From positions 186,001-250,000 of the forward strand of contig NZ_JBBMQQ010000004.1 in the NCBI RefSeq assembly GCF_038900095.1: a DNA stretch of 64,000 nucleotides, given 5' to 3'. Positions within the stretch are counted from its first letter, which is position 1. The number at the start of each line of letters is the position of its first letter. The notes under the pieces were generated by a model. That model searched no databases. It had not been told where the DNA came from and was given only the letters and a program-made list of their open reading frames with translations. The position numbers were made by a program, and so were the translations under genes. The stretch is from Hoeflea sp038900095. Its GTDB lineage: Bacteria; Pseudomonadota; Alphaproteobacteria; Rhizobiales; Rhizobiaceae. Shown piece by piece: positions 43,779 through 51,301 of the stretch.

Positions 43779-44197
43779 TGCGCACAGTCATATTCCGCTC
43801 GATCGCGCCCTACCTCACCAGCCTGATGGTGCTGTTTTCCATCTTCGTGCTGCTGCGCGGCCACAATGAGCCCGGCGGCGGCTTCATCGGCGGCCTGATC
43901 GCGGCGTCGGCGCTGGCGATCTACGGCATTGCCTGCGGCGTCGCCCCGGTCCGCCGCGCCATCTATTTTCACCCGATGGCGATTGCCGCCTTTGGCCTGT
44001 TCATGTCGGCCACGGCCGGCGTTCTGTCGATCTTCGCCGGAGTGCCCTACATGTCGGGCCTGTGGATCTATCCGCACCTGTTCGGCGTGGAAATCGCCCT
44101 GTCGAGCGTGCTGGTCTTCGATGTCGGGGTCTATCTGGTCGTCGTCGGCGCCATCGGCTCGATCGCACTGGCGCTCGAGGAAAGGGACCGCGACTGA
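43778..44197 (+). CDS. mrpB: Mrp/Pha antiporter subunit B
   Basis: The 139-residue membrane protein has the MnhB signature SIFVLLRGHNEPGGGFIGGL followed by further helices and ends ALALEERDRD. GGGAGG before ATG 43778 is a strong ribosome site. The stop overlaps the mrpC start by one base (TGATG). Confidence 0.94.
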   Translation: MRTVIFRSIAPYLTSLMVLFSIFVLLRGHNEPGGGFIGGLIAASALAIYGIACGVAPVRRAIYFHPMAIAAFGLFMSATAGVLSIFAGVPYMSGLWIYPHLFGVEIALSSVLVFDVGVYLVVVGAIGSIALALEERDRD

Positions 44198-44574
44198 TGG
44201 AACCGATCTTTGCCATCCTTGTCGGCGCACTGTTCACCGTCGCCATCTACCTGTTCCTGTCCAAGCACGTCATCCGGGTCCTGATGGGCGCGGCCATTCT
44301 CGGCAATGCGGTCAACCTGCTGATCTTCACCGCCGGGCGCGTCACCCGCGAAGTCCCGCCGATCATCCCGGGCGATGCCGATGCCTTGACCAGCGCCGCT
44401 GCAAACCCGCTGCCGCAGGCCCTGATCCTGACGGCAATCGTGATCTCGTTTTCGTTCTTTGCGTTCTTGCTGGTGCTGGGCTACCGCGCTTTCCAGGAGC
44501 TGGAGACCGACAATTCCGACGACATGCGCGTAGCCGAGCCGGAGGGCGACAAAGCCCCTCCGGTCGGTTACTGA
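44197..44574 (+). CDS. mrpC: Mrp/Pha antiporter subunit C
   Basis: The 125-residue protein is a NuoK-like subunit with three helices: MEPIFAILVGALFTVAIYLF, the VIRVLMGAAILGNAVNLLIF helix, and DALTSAAANPLPQALILTAI which carries the conserved DPLPQALVLTAIVI-type segment. An acidic C-terminal tail follows. Start overlaps mrpB stop. Confidence 0.94.
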   Translation: MEPIFAILVGALFTVAIYLFLSKHVIRVLMGAAILGNAVNLLIFTAGRVTREVPPIIPGDADALTSAAANPLPQALILTAIVISFSFFAFLLVLGYRAFQELETDNSDDMRVAEPEGDKAPPVGY

Positions 44575-44587
44575 GGGGAGACCGGCA

Positions 44588-46156
44588 ATGGCTGGCAAAA
44601 GCGAAACTCTCCAGGATCTCTCCACCGTTTACGTCATGCAGCCGGTGGCGGCTGCCGATTGGCTGATCATCGCTCCGGTGGTCTGGTGCATCCTGGTCGG
44701 TGCCATTCTCTTAATGTTGCGCAAGCGCACCGACATCCAGCCCGTGATCGCCATTCCTGCGCTCGGGGTGCTGGTGCTGATGACGCTGGGACTGCTGGCG
44801 CACGTGTTTGAGAACGGCACGCTGACCATGACCATGGGCCGCTGGCTGCCGCCGTTCGGGATTTCCTTCACCGTTGATCTGCTCGGTGCCTTCTTTGCCG
44901 CCACATCGGCACTGGTGGCGCTCGGCGCCGGCATCTATGGCCGCAGCGACGTGGATGACACCGGCCGCCGCTATGGCTTCTACCCGTTCCTGATGCTGAT
45001 CATGGCCGGCATTCTCGGCGCGTTCCTGACCGGCGATATCTTCAACCTCTATGTCTGGTTCGAGGTGCTGCTGATTTCCTCGTTCGGGCTCCTGGTGCTC
45101 GGCTCGGAACGCAAGCAGCTCGACGGTGCGGTCAAGTATGCCTTCCTCAACCTGATCGCGACGACGCTGTTCCTGGTCGCCACCGGCTATCTCTACGGCC
45201 TGTTCGGCACGCTCAACATGGCCGATATCGCCGTCAAGGCATCCGAGTTGCGCGGCACTGCGCCGCTGATGACGCTGGTCACGCTCTATCTGCTGGCGTT
45301 TGCCATGAAGGCCGCAGCCTTCCCGGTCAATTTCTGGCTTCCCGCCTCCTACCACACGCCGCGACTGGTGGTTTCAGCGTTGTTTGCCGGACTGCTGACC
45401 AAGGTCGGTATCTACGCGCTGCTCAGGATCCTGGGCATGCTGTTTCCCTTCGAGCGCGAGGAATTGTCCTTCCTTATTGCCATCGCCGCGGCGCTGACCA
45501 TGCTTCTCGGCGTCATCGGTGCGCTGGCGCAGAACGACATTCGCCGCTCGCTCGGCTTCTTGGTGATCTCCGGCATCGGCGTGATGATGGCGGGCCTTGC
45601 GCTAGGAAGCCCGGCGGGGCTGTCGGGCGCCATCTTCTATGCCGCGCATTCCATGGTGGTGATGACGGCGCTGTATTTCGCCGCAGGCATTGGCGCGCGG
45701 CTTGGTGGCAGTTTCGAGCTGACCTCGGCGGGCGGTCTTTACGTGAAAAACGCATTCATCGCGGCCATGACGCTGATGCTGTTCTTCTCCGTCGCCGGCC
45801 TGCCGCTGTTCTCCGGGTTCTGGCCCAAGATCATGCTGGTCAAGGCCTCGCTCGACATCGGCGCCTGGTGGCTGGCCGGTTCGATCCTGGTGACAGGTTT
45901 CCTGACAACCATTACCGTCGGGCGAATCTGGGTGCTTGCCTATTGGCGCCCGGCTGCAGATGTGGATCCGGATGCCGGACCAATGACCCCGTTGCCGATG
46001 GGGACGACCATTGCGCTTGCCGGCCTGGTTGCCATCTCCGTTGCCGTCGGGGTCTGGCCCGAGCCGGTGCTGGCGCTGGCCCAGGATGCGGCACTTGGGC
46101 TGCTTGATCCTTCCGCCTATGTGCTGTCGGTGTTCCCCGCGGAGGTGGCGCAATGA
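44588..46156 (+). CDS. mrpD: Mrp/Pha antiporter subunit D
   Basis: The 522-residue NuoM/N-like subunit has the helix FLTGDIFNLYVWFEVLLISS, the proton-channel segment KAAAFPVNFWLPASYHTPRL and the LGVIGALAQNDIRRSLGFLV loop. With MrpA it forms the ion path. It lies 13 bases after mrpC and its end overlaps mrpE by four bases (ATGA). Confidence 0.95.
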   Translation: MAGKSETLQDLSTVYVMQPVAAADWLIIAPVVWCILVGAILLMLRKRTDIQPVIAIPALGVLVLMTLGLLAHVFENGTLTMTMGRWLPPFGISFTVDLLGAFFAATSALVALGAGIYGRSDVDDTGRRYGFYPFLMLIMAGILGAFLTGDIFNLYVWFEVLLISSFGLLVLGSERKQLDGAVKYAFLNLIATTLFLVATGYLYGLFGTLNMADIAVKASELRGTAPLMTLVTLYLLAFAMKAAAFPVNFWLPASYHTPRLVVSALFAGLLTKVGIYALLRILGMLFPFEREELSFLIAIAAALTMLLGVIGALAQNDIRRSLGFLVISGIGVMMAGLALGSPAGLSGAIFYAAHSMVVMTALYFAAGIGARLGGSFELTSAGGLYVKNAFIAAMTLMLFFSVAGLPLFSGFWPKIMLVKASLDIGAWWLAGSILVTGFLTTITVGRIWVLAYWRPAADVDPDAGPMTPLPMGTTIALAGLVAISVAVGVWPEPVLALAQDAALGLLDPSAYVLSVFPAEVAQ

Positions 46157-46626
46157 GCCTGTTTCTGGTCAATGTCTTGCTGGCGCTGGCCTGGTCGGCG
46201 GTCACCGGGTCTTTCAGCTTCCTCAATTTTGCCTTCGGCTTCGTGCTGGCGATCTTTGCCCTGTCGCTGATCCGCGAGCAGGTTGGCTCGGTGGGCTATT
46301 TCTCCCGCGCCCGCAGGGTGATCTCGCTATTGCTGCTGTTCATCTACGAGCTGGTGCTGTCGGCCTGGAAAGTGGCGGTGATGGTGCTGTCTCCGCGCAT
46401 GGATCTGAAGCCGGGAATTTTCGCCTATCCGCTCAGGGTGGATCGTGATTTCGAAATCACCATGCTGGCCAATCTCATCACCCTGACGCCCGGCACATTG
46501 TCGGTCGACGTGTCCGATGATCGCCGCATTCTTTATGTACATGCCATCGACGCGTCCGATCCTGACGGCGCCCGGCGGGATATCGCCGAAGGTTTTGAGC
46601 GCAAGATCATGGAGGCGTTCCGATGA
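46153..46626 (+). CDS. mrpE: Mrp/Pha antiporter subunit E
   Basis: The 157-residue protein opens with two membrane helices (MSLFLVNVLLALAWSAVTGS, FLNFAFGFVLAIFALSLIRE). It has the MnhE motif TMLANLITLTPGTLSVDVSD followed by a soluble C-terminal part. Overlaps both neighbours by four bases. Confidence 0.94.
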   Translation: MSLFLVNVLLALAWSAVTGSFSFLNFAFGFVLAIFALSLIREQVGSVGYFSRARRVISLLLLFIYELVLSAWKVAVMVLSPRMDLKPGIFAYPLRVDRDFEITMLANLITLTPGTLSVDVSDDRRILYVHAIDASDPDGARRDIAEGFERKIMEAFR

Positions 46627-47057
46627 TCAGTGTCGCAGCCATCTTTGATCACGCGGTCACTCTTGCCCTGGGGATCTTGAGCCTGTCGTTCCTCGTCACC
46701 ATCTACCGTATCGTCAAGGGACCGACCTTGCCCGACCGGATCCTTGGCCTCGACATGCTGGTGGCCATTGCCATCGGCTTCATCGCGGTCATCGGCATCA
46801 AGACCGGCTACACGCTCTACGTCGATGTGGCGATTGCGCTGGGGCTGGTCGGTTTCCTCGCCACCGTGGCATTTGCCCGTTTCGTTTTGTCGCGTGGCAA
46901 GACCGAGGACGATATCATCGCCGAGGCACGCGAAGCGGTGTCCGTTGCACGGCGGGAAGCAAAGGCGGCGGCAAAGGCCAGGTCCGCGGGCGGGTTGGGC
47001 GGAATGGAAGTCAGGCCGGCGGCCGGCAAGACTTCGGAAAGGCAGGACAATGAGTGA
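46623..47057 (+). CDS. mrpF: Mrp/Pha antiporter subunit F with basic C-terminal extension
   Basis: The first 90 residues hold the three MrpF helices and the motif VKGPTLPDRILGLDMLVAIA. A 50-residue Ala/Arg/Glu-rich cytoplasmic extension follows (VARREAKAAAKARSAGGLGG), absent from the short Bacillus form. It overlaps mrpE by four and mrpG by eight bases. Confidence 0.92.
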   Translation: MISVAAIFDHAVTLALGILSLSFLVTIYRIVKGPTLPDRILGLDMLVAIAIGFIAVIGIKTGYTLYVDVAIALGLVGFLATVAFARFVLSRGKTEDDIIAEAREAVSVARREAKAAAKARSAGGLGGMEVRPAAGKTSERQDNE

Positions 47058-47388
47058 ACTGCTCACACTGATATCAGCGGCGCTTCTGGTCGTAGGCTCG
47101 TTTTTCGCCCTGGTTGCTTCCATCGGCCTGCTCAGGTTGCCCGATGTCTATACCCGCATGCACGCGGCCTCCAAGGCCGGCACCATGGGGTCCTGCCTGA
47201 TGCTGATCGCGCTTGCCATTCACGCAACCGACGTCGGTACCATGTCGCGGGCGCTGGCGGGCGTTGTGTTCTTTTTGCTGACAGCTCCGGTATCCTCGCA
47301 TCTTCTTGCCAAGGCTGCCTATGCGGTGGGGTACCGGCTGCACTCTTCTTCAGTAATGGATGACATGGAGCCGGGAGACAATGTGTAG
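47050..47388 (+). CDS. mrpG: Mrp/Pha antiporter subunit G
   Basis: The 112-residue protein has the MnhG pattern FALVASIGLLRLPDVYTRMH followed by AASKAGTMGSCLMLI and the last helix VVFFLLTAPVSSHLLAKAAY. It closes the seven-gene operon. A GTTGCA/TGCAAC inverted repeat at 47404-47422, just after the stop, lacks a T-run and is not a clear terminator. Confidence 0.93.
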   Translation: MSELLTLISAALLVVGSFFALVASIGLLRLPDVYTRMHAASKAGTMGSCLMLIALAIHATDVGTMSRALAGVVFFLLTAPVSSHLLAKAAYAVGYRLHSSSVMDDMEPGDNV

Positions 47389-47472
47389 GCCCAGGCAAAA
47401 GTAGTTGCATATTGTTTGCAACCTATAAATTCAATTCGGCGGCAGCTTCGCGCATGAATTACATAATCTTTC

Positions 47473-47489
47473 CAATTTGTGTCAAATTG
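47473..47489. promoter_or_regulatory. Candidate MucR/Ros operator upstream of mucR
   Basis: CAATTTG-TGT-CAAATTG is a perfect 7-bp inverted repeat in an AT-rich stretch 161 bases upstream of mucR. MucR/Ros proteins bind AT-rich dyads and repress their own genes; the link is by position and composition only. Confidence 0.4.
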
Positions 47490-47649
47490 TATTGATCGTG
47501 AGGCGGATTCTACAAGAAATAGTACTTGTTTAAGGTATAAAACAATGTAAATCCAACGCAGCAGCATGTCGTGCGGAGTGTGCGTTATTTGTAACCATTT
47601 GTTCCGAAACCCAGGCAGCTTGCAAATTCGAAAAAGTTAGGACCAGACT

Positions 47650-48072
47650 ATGACAGAAGCAAACAAAGACAATGGTGCGGATTTGCTCATCGAGTTGACC
47701 GCGGAAATTGTCGCTGCTTACGTGAGCAACAACTCGGTAGCAGCAAATGATCTTCCGAATGTGATTTCTCAGGTGCACGCTGCACTTGGTGGAGCCACAA
47801 CGCCGACGGAAGAAGTCGTTGAAAAGCCGAAGCCAGCAGTGTCGGTTCGCCGGTCGATTCAGAACGATTATTTGATCTGCCTTGAAGACGGCCAGAAATT
47901 CAAGTCGCTCAAGCGTCACCTGATGACCCATTACGGACTGACTCCCGAGCAGTACCGTGAAAAGTGGGATCTGCCTGCGGATTATCCGATGGTTGCTCCT
48001 TCCTACGCAGAGGCGCGTTCGCGTCTGGCAAAGGAAATGGGTCTCGGCCAGAAGCGCAAGCGCGGCAAGTAA
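47650..48072 (+). CDS. mucR: MucR/Ros-family zinc-finger regulator
   Basis: The 140-residue protein opens with an oligomerisation region (LLIELTAEIVAAYVSNNSVA) and has the prokaryotic zinc finger YLICLEDGQKFKSLKRHLMT. The ligands are Cys77, Asp80, His90 and His94 (C-x2-D-x9-H-x3-H), the Cys-Asp-His2 form of MucR. YGLTPEQYREKWDLPADYPM and a basic tail KRKRGK follow. In rhizobia and Brucella MucR is a global, H-NS-like repressor of exopolysaccharide, motility and cell-cycle genes. It stands alone with AT-rich flanks and a terminator after it. Confidence 0.96.
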   Translation: MTEANKDNGADLLIELTAEIVAAYVSNNSVAANDLPNVISQVHAALGGATTPTEEVVEKPKPAVSVRRSIQNDYLICLEDGQKFKSLKRHLMTHYGLTPEQYREKWDLPADYPMVAPSYAEARSRLAKEMGLGQKRKRGK

Positions 48073-48172
48073 GGTCTGGCTGATCTGCCGGTTTGGTCGT
48101 CAACCCTCAACCGGGATCAGCAGGAACCAGTTCGTATTGTCGCATTGAAGTTCAGCCGGATATGCGATCCTG

Positions 48173-48208
48173 AAAAAAGCCGTGGCCTCCGGGCTGCGGT
48201 TTTTTTGG
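48173..48208 (+). terminator. Rho-independent terminator after mucR
   Basis: AAAAAA-GCCGTGGCC-TCCG-GGCTGCGGT-TTTTTT: a 9-bp stem with a few G-T pairs on a TCCG loop, flanked by A and T runs, so it could act in both directions. It lies about 100 bases after the mucR stop. Confidence 0.85.
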
Positions 48209-48280
48209 CCCTCCGGAAACCCCGGTCGTGGCAATGGTCATGCCCGTGGTGATGCCTTCGCAAGGGCGATGTGGAAAATG

Positions 48281-48302
48281 TGTGAGGAAAAAAATCCTCA
48301 CA
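48281..48302. repeat. Perfect inverted repeat in the AT-rich region before the DnaA-domain-IV gene
   Basis: TGTGAGGA, six A residues, TCCTCACA. The surrounding 48209-48426 stretch has no other gene I can support. A second dyad, TCCTAT-C-ATAGGA at 48404-48416, includes the ATAGGAG ribosome site of the next gene. Confidence 0.6.
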
Positions 48303-48426
48303 ATTTGGATCAAAACATCCAAAAACGACAGGAAATCAACGCTGGGGTGTAGCAGGTGGGTAGCTGCACGTCCCCACGACATGCATATCATGTAAGAAAA
48401 TATTCCTATCATAGGAGTTTTTCATC

Positions 48427-49011
48427 ATGACATTCCGACGCAAGAAATTCACCGGCTGCAATTCCACCGCCACCCCGAAGGTCGTCCCGGCAGCGCGCAC
48501 GCCCGGGGTGAATGCCCTGAGCGGCCCGGTGCTCGGTGGCGAGACGGTCGTGGCCCTGGCAGCCCTTGCAGGCGGTGCCGGCCTGAGTGAATTGCTCGGC
48601 CTTGCCGGCGCGCCGGGGCCGGTCTCCACCGCCGGGGCCGCACCCCCTCGGCCGGGTGATCCGGCTGGCAGGATCACCTTTGTCGACATCTTGCGCTGCC
48701 GTGTCACCTGGCGGCTTGTGGCGGAGTTGTTCGCCGCAGCCTGCGAGCGCGATCTTCCCGCAGCCGCCGCCCGACGCAGGCCGCGCTGCCACATGCGGCA
48801 GATTGCCATGTATCTCAGCCACGTGGTCCTGTCCGTGCCTTACCAGACCATAGCCACCGCCTTCGGCCGTGACCGCACAACCGTCATGCACGCCTGCTCT
48901 GTGGTCGAGGACCGCCGCGACGACGCCGGTTACGACCGCTTCGTCGAACAGTGCGAGCGCTGCATTTCGGCCGTGTTTGCACCGCTGGGGAACGATGATG
49001 TCGAGCTCTGA
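48427..49011 (+). CDS. DnaA domain IV-like DNA-binding protein without AAA+ domain
   Basis: The 194-residue protein has a variable Ala/Gly/Pro-rich first half. At residues 118-165 it has a DnaA domain-IV helix-turn-helix: RPRCHMRQIAMYLSHVVL and FGRDRTTVMHACSVVEDRRD. The RDRTTVMHA part matches the DnaA-box-reading signature GRDHTTVLHA of DnaA. There is no ATPase, DnaB-binding or self-assembly domain, so it cannot start replication itself but may compete for or decorate DnaA boxes. It overlaps the DUF6456 gene by 14 bases and is surely co-expressed with it. Confidence 0.85.
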   Translation: MTFRRKKFTGCNSTATPKVVPAARTPGVNALSGPVLGGETVVALAALAGGAGLSELLGLAGAPGPVSTAGAAPPRPGDPAGRITFVDILRCRVTWRLVAELFAAACERDLPAAAARRRPRCHMRQIAMYLSHVVLSVPYQTIATAFGRDRTTVMHACSVVEDRRDDAGYDRFVEQCERCISAVFAPLGNDDVEL

Positions 49012-49819
49012 GGCCCACCGTTCGCGCAAGGCGCTCGCCGCCCTTGTCGGATTTCTTGCGCGCGGCACCGCAACGGTACGCTCCACGGCAAACCGGCAAC
49101 GTCCGGCAACCGTCGAGCTGGTCCGTGGCGACGCTACGGCGCGCAAGGTGGATGCGCGGATTTTCAAGGCAGCGCTTGAGCGTGGCCTGATCGTTGTCGA
49201 CCCCGCCCGGGCGCAATCGGCCCAAACGGCTCAAGCCTGCACGGCGACGCCTGAAGGCCGCGCCGCGCTCAAGCGCTGGCTTTCCGATCCTGAAAGCGCC
49301 TTCCAGGACCAGCACCGGACGCTTGCGCCGGGTTCGGATCCCGATCACGGAGCATTGCGGATCAATCAGGACGAATCGCCATTGGCGGCCCTGGCGCGGA
49401 TAAGGGGCAGGGGCGGCGCCTTGTTCCTTGAGCCCGCGCAGGTCGAGGCAGGTGAAAGGCTGCGGGCCGATTTCACCCGCGGCCAGATGCAGCCCTCGCT
49501 AGGCCAGAGCTGGGAGCCGGTGCGGACGGGGCGGCAACCCGGCCTTGCCGGCGGTGCGGCGGATCTGACAGACTCGGCCATGGCGGCGCGCTTGCGCGTG
49601 GACGCCGCAATGGCGGATGTCGGGCCGGAACTGTCCGGCGTTCTGCTCGATGTGTGCTGTTTTCTCAAGCGGCTGAGCGAGGTCGAACGTGAGCGGCAAT
49701 GGCCGGCCCGCTCAGCCAAACTGATGCTGCGGACGGCGCTCGCCGCCCTTGCCAGGCATTACGCCATGCCAAGTCGAAAGGTCAGGCGGCAGCCCGCGCC
49801 GCCGCCGCATGTGCCTTGA
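48998..49819 (+). CDS. DUF6456 domain protein
   Basis: About 273 residues beginning MSSSEAHRSRKALAALVGFL. The C-terminal half holds the DUF6456 pattern: ESPLAALARIRGRGGALFLE, AGERLRADFTRGQMQPSLGQ, and LLDVCCFLKRLSEVERERQW followed by SAKLMLRTALAALARHY. An upstream region (DARIFKAALERGLIVVDPAR, TPEGRAALKRWL) resembles a winged-helix domain, so it may bind DNA. Function unknown. ATG 48998 (or 48995) follows GGGGAA. It overlaps both the DnaA-domain-IV gene and, convergently by 38 bases, sufE. Confidence 0.8.
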   Translation: MSSSEAHRSRKALAALVGFLARGTATVRSTANRQRPATVELVRGDATARKVDARIFKAALERGLIVVDPARAQSAQTAQACTATPEGRAALKRWLSDPESAFQDQHRTLAPGSDPDHGALRINQDESPLAALARIRGRGGALFLEPAQVEAGERLRADFTRGQMQPSLGQSWEPVRTGRQPGLAGGAADLTDSAMAARLRVDAAMADVGPELSGVLLDVCCFLKRLSEVERERQWPARSAKLMLRTALAALARHYAMPSRKVRRQPAPPPHVP

Positions 49820-50210
49820 TCCGCATCACCATCGATCGCAAGCCGTTGGCCCGCTGTGTCGACAGGTGCTCGCCCAGTCCCAGCCGTGACATCAGCGCCG
49901 TCTCGTCGAGGTTTTCGACCGCGGACGCTTTTTCCCCCGAGGTTGCCGCCAGCACGATGGCGACAAGCCCGCGCACGATATGGGCGTCGGAATCACCGCG
50001 GTAGATCATCACCGGATCGCCGGGATCTCCCGGTTTGGTTTCGGCGACCAGCCAGACCTGGCTGGCGCAGCCCTTGACCTTGTTCTCGTCAATCTGCTCG
50101 GACTTGGGCATCTCGGGCAGTGCCTTGCCGATCTCGATGAGGTAGCGGTAACGATCTTCCCAATCGTCAAGATACTCGAAGTCGTCAATGATGGTTTGCA
50201 GCTTGGACAT
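49782..50210 (-). CDS. sufE: SufE-family sulfur acceptor protein
   Basis: SufE takes sulfur from the cysteine desulfurase SufS and boosts its activity for Fe-S cluster assembly. The 142-residue protein has DFEYLDDWEDRYRYLIEIGK, the catalytic Cys in NKVKGCASQVWLVAE, DSDAHIVRGLVAIVLAATSG, and GLGEHLSTQRANGLRSMVMR. ATG 50210 has AGGAAG upstream and starts the homology; the frame continues further upstream without support. No other suf gene is in the window. Confidence 0.93.
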   Translation of the reverse strand: MSKLQTIIDDFEYLDDWEDRYRYLIEIGKALPEMPKSEQIDENKVKGCASQVWLVAETKPGDPGDPVMIYRGDSDAHIVRGLVAIVLAATSGEKASAVENLDETALMSRLGLGEHLSTQRANGLRSMVMRIKAHAAAARAAA

Positions 50211-50379
50211 GGGGGCTTCCTGTAACTCGACAGTCATATAGGCGGATTTGACTGCTTGTGCACCCCGTTTCAGGCGCAATTCATAGGCCAATCGACAGAT
50301 CGGAATCTGGCGCTGTCGGCGGTGAACGCGGCACTGACCTCGGCAATGCGCCGATATCCTGCTGTTGAATGGCGTGTGG

Positions 50380-50422
50380 AAAAAGAAAACGCCGCCGGGA
50401 GGAAGGGCTGTTCCCGGCGGCG
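50380..50422 (-). terminator. Terminator of the DUF5330 gene, in the gap before sufE
   Basis: CGCCGCCGGGA (50390-50400) pairs perfectly with TCCCGGCGGCG (50412-50422). Read on the minus strand the stem is followed by GTTTTCTTTTT, so it ends the DUF5330 transcript about 100 bases after its stop. The rest of 50211-50523 shows no gene. Confidence 0.82.
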
Positions 50423-50523
50423 GCGCGTCAGACGCGACTGGAGTTGGCAGTGTTTAGCATCATGTAACTACGGGCAGGCACCCTCGACCAATGCTCCGTG
50501 GCGGAGCAGGCGGACGAGGAAAC

Positions 50524-50847
50524 TTAGTTGGTCACAGGCAGGGAGCCTGTTACCAGGTCGGGTTCGCCATCGGCGAATTTGGAATCGAGAAACTGGTAGG
50601 CAATGCGGGCGCCTTCCTTGGCGCGCACGCCGAGAGCCGCGAAGGTCTCGCTGCCTGTCTCGCAGATGTCTGGCTTGCGGACGCAGATCTGCCGGATGTC
50701 CGACAGAGCCTCGACCGCTGCGGCCATGCTCTGGCCAACTTCAAGCGGCGGCGCGTCTTCAAGCGCTTCCCGCGAATTGGAATTGAGCACCGGCAAGGTG
50801 ATCAGCACAAGCGAAAACCAGAAACTTCCCTTTATCAGAAACCACAT
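50524..50847 (-). CDS. DUF5330 family protein
   Basis: The 107-residue protein begins MWFLIKGSFWFSLVLITLPV, an N-terminal membrane anchor or signal sequence. The DUF5330 segment DIRQICVRKPDICETGSETF follows, with two cysteines that could form a disulfide, and then ALGVRAKEGARIAYQFLDSK. Function unknown; the family is typical of Rhizobiales. Its transcript ends at the hairpin at 50380-50422. Confidence 0.82.
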   Translation of the reverse strand: MWFLIKGSFWFSLVLITLPVLNSNSREALEDAPPLEVGQSMAAAVEALSDIRQICVRKPDICETGSETFAALGVRAKEGARIAYQFLDSKFADGEPDLVTGSLPVTN

Positions 50848-51301
50848 GTGTTAGCCCTTCCTGTTGTCCGTCATCTTTGGACGGGGTTGTCCGGGTTGTC
50901 CCGAACTTGACGCCCACCATGAAGCAATTTCTTCAAGGCGGATTTGAAGCGGGCAATATGTTTTGAGCCAAATTTGCCGAAAATTTTACACAATCGCTCC
51001 GGCAGCGCCATTTATCCACAAGCCGACCCGTCTGGGCCCGAAGGCGCATTGGCCTATTCCCGCAAGCCGGGGCGCAAGTGCCGAAACGTAGCGGTCTTGC
51101 GCTGATCGGGGCGGATTGCGTCACACAGTCCTTCGCCCACCATTCCGGAAAGCAACAATTAACCATAATTGGCAAAGCCACTCCTGCATGACCACCCGAT
51201 CGGCAATTCGGTGGGTTTTGGCCGCGCACGGGCGTTTGGCTTATCCTTTCCTTAAGCCGGCAATGACATGGTTGCCCCAATAACAAACAACTGCGGCGTG
51301 T
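50848..51301. other. Intergenic region before the sensor kinase gene, with a CtrA-like half site
   Basis: No gene is supported in these 454 bases. TTAACCAT at 51159-51166 matches the 8-base CtrA-type motif described in alphaproteobacteria and lies 136 bases before the kinase start. Both genes flanking this gap are transcribed away from it. Confidence 0.4.
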
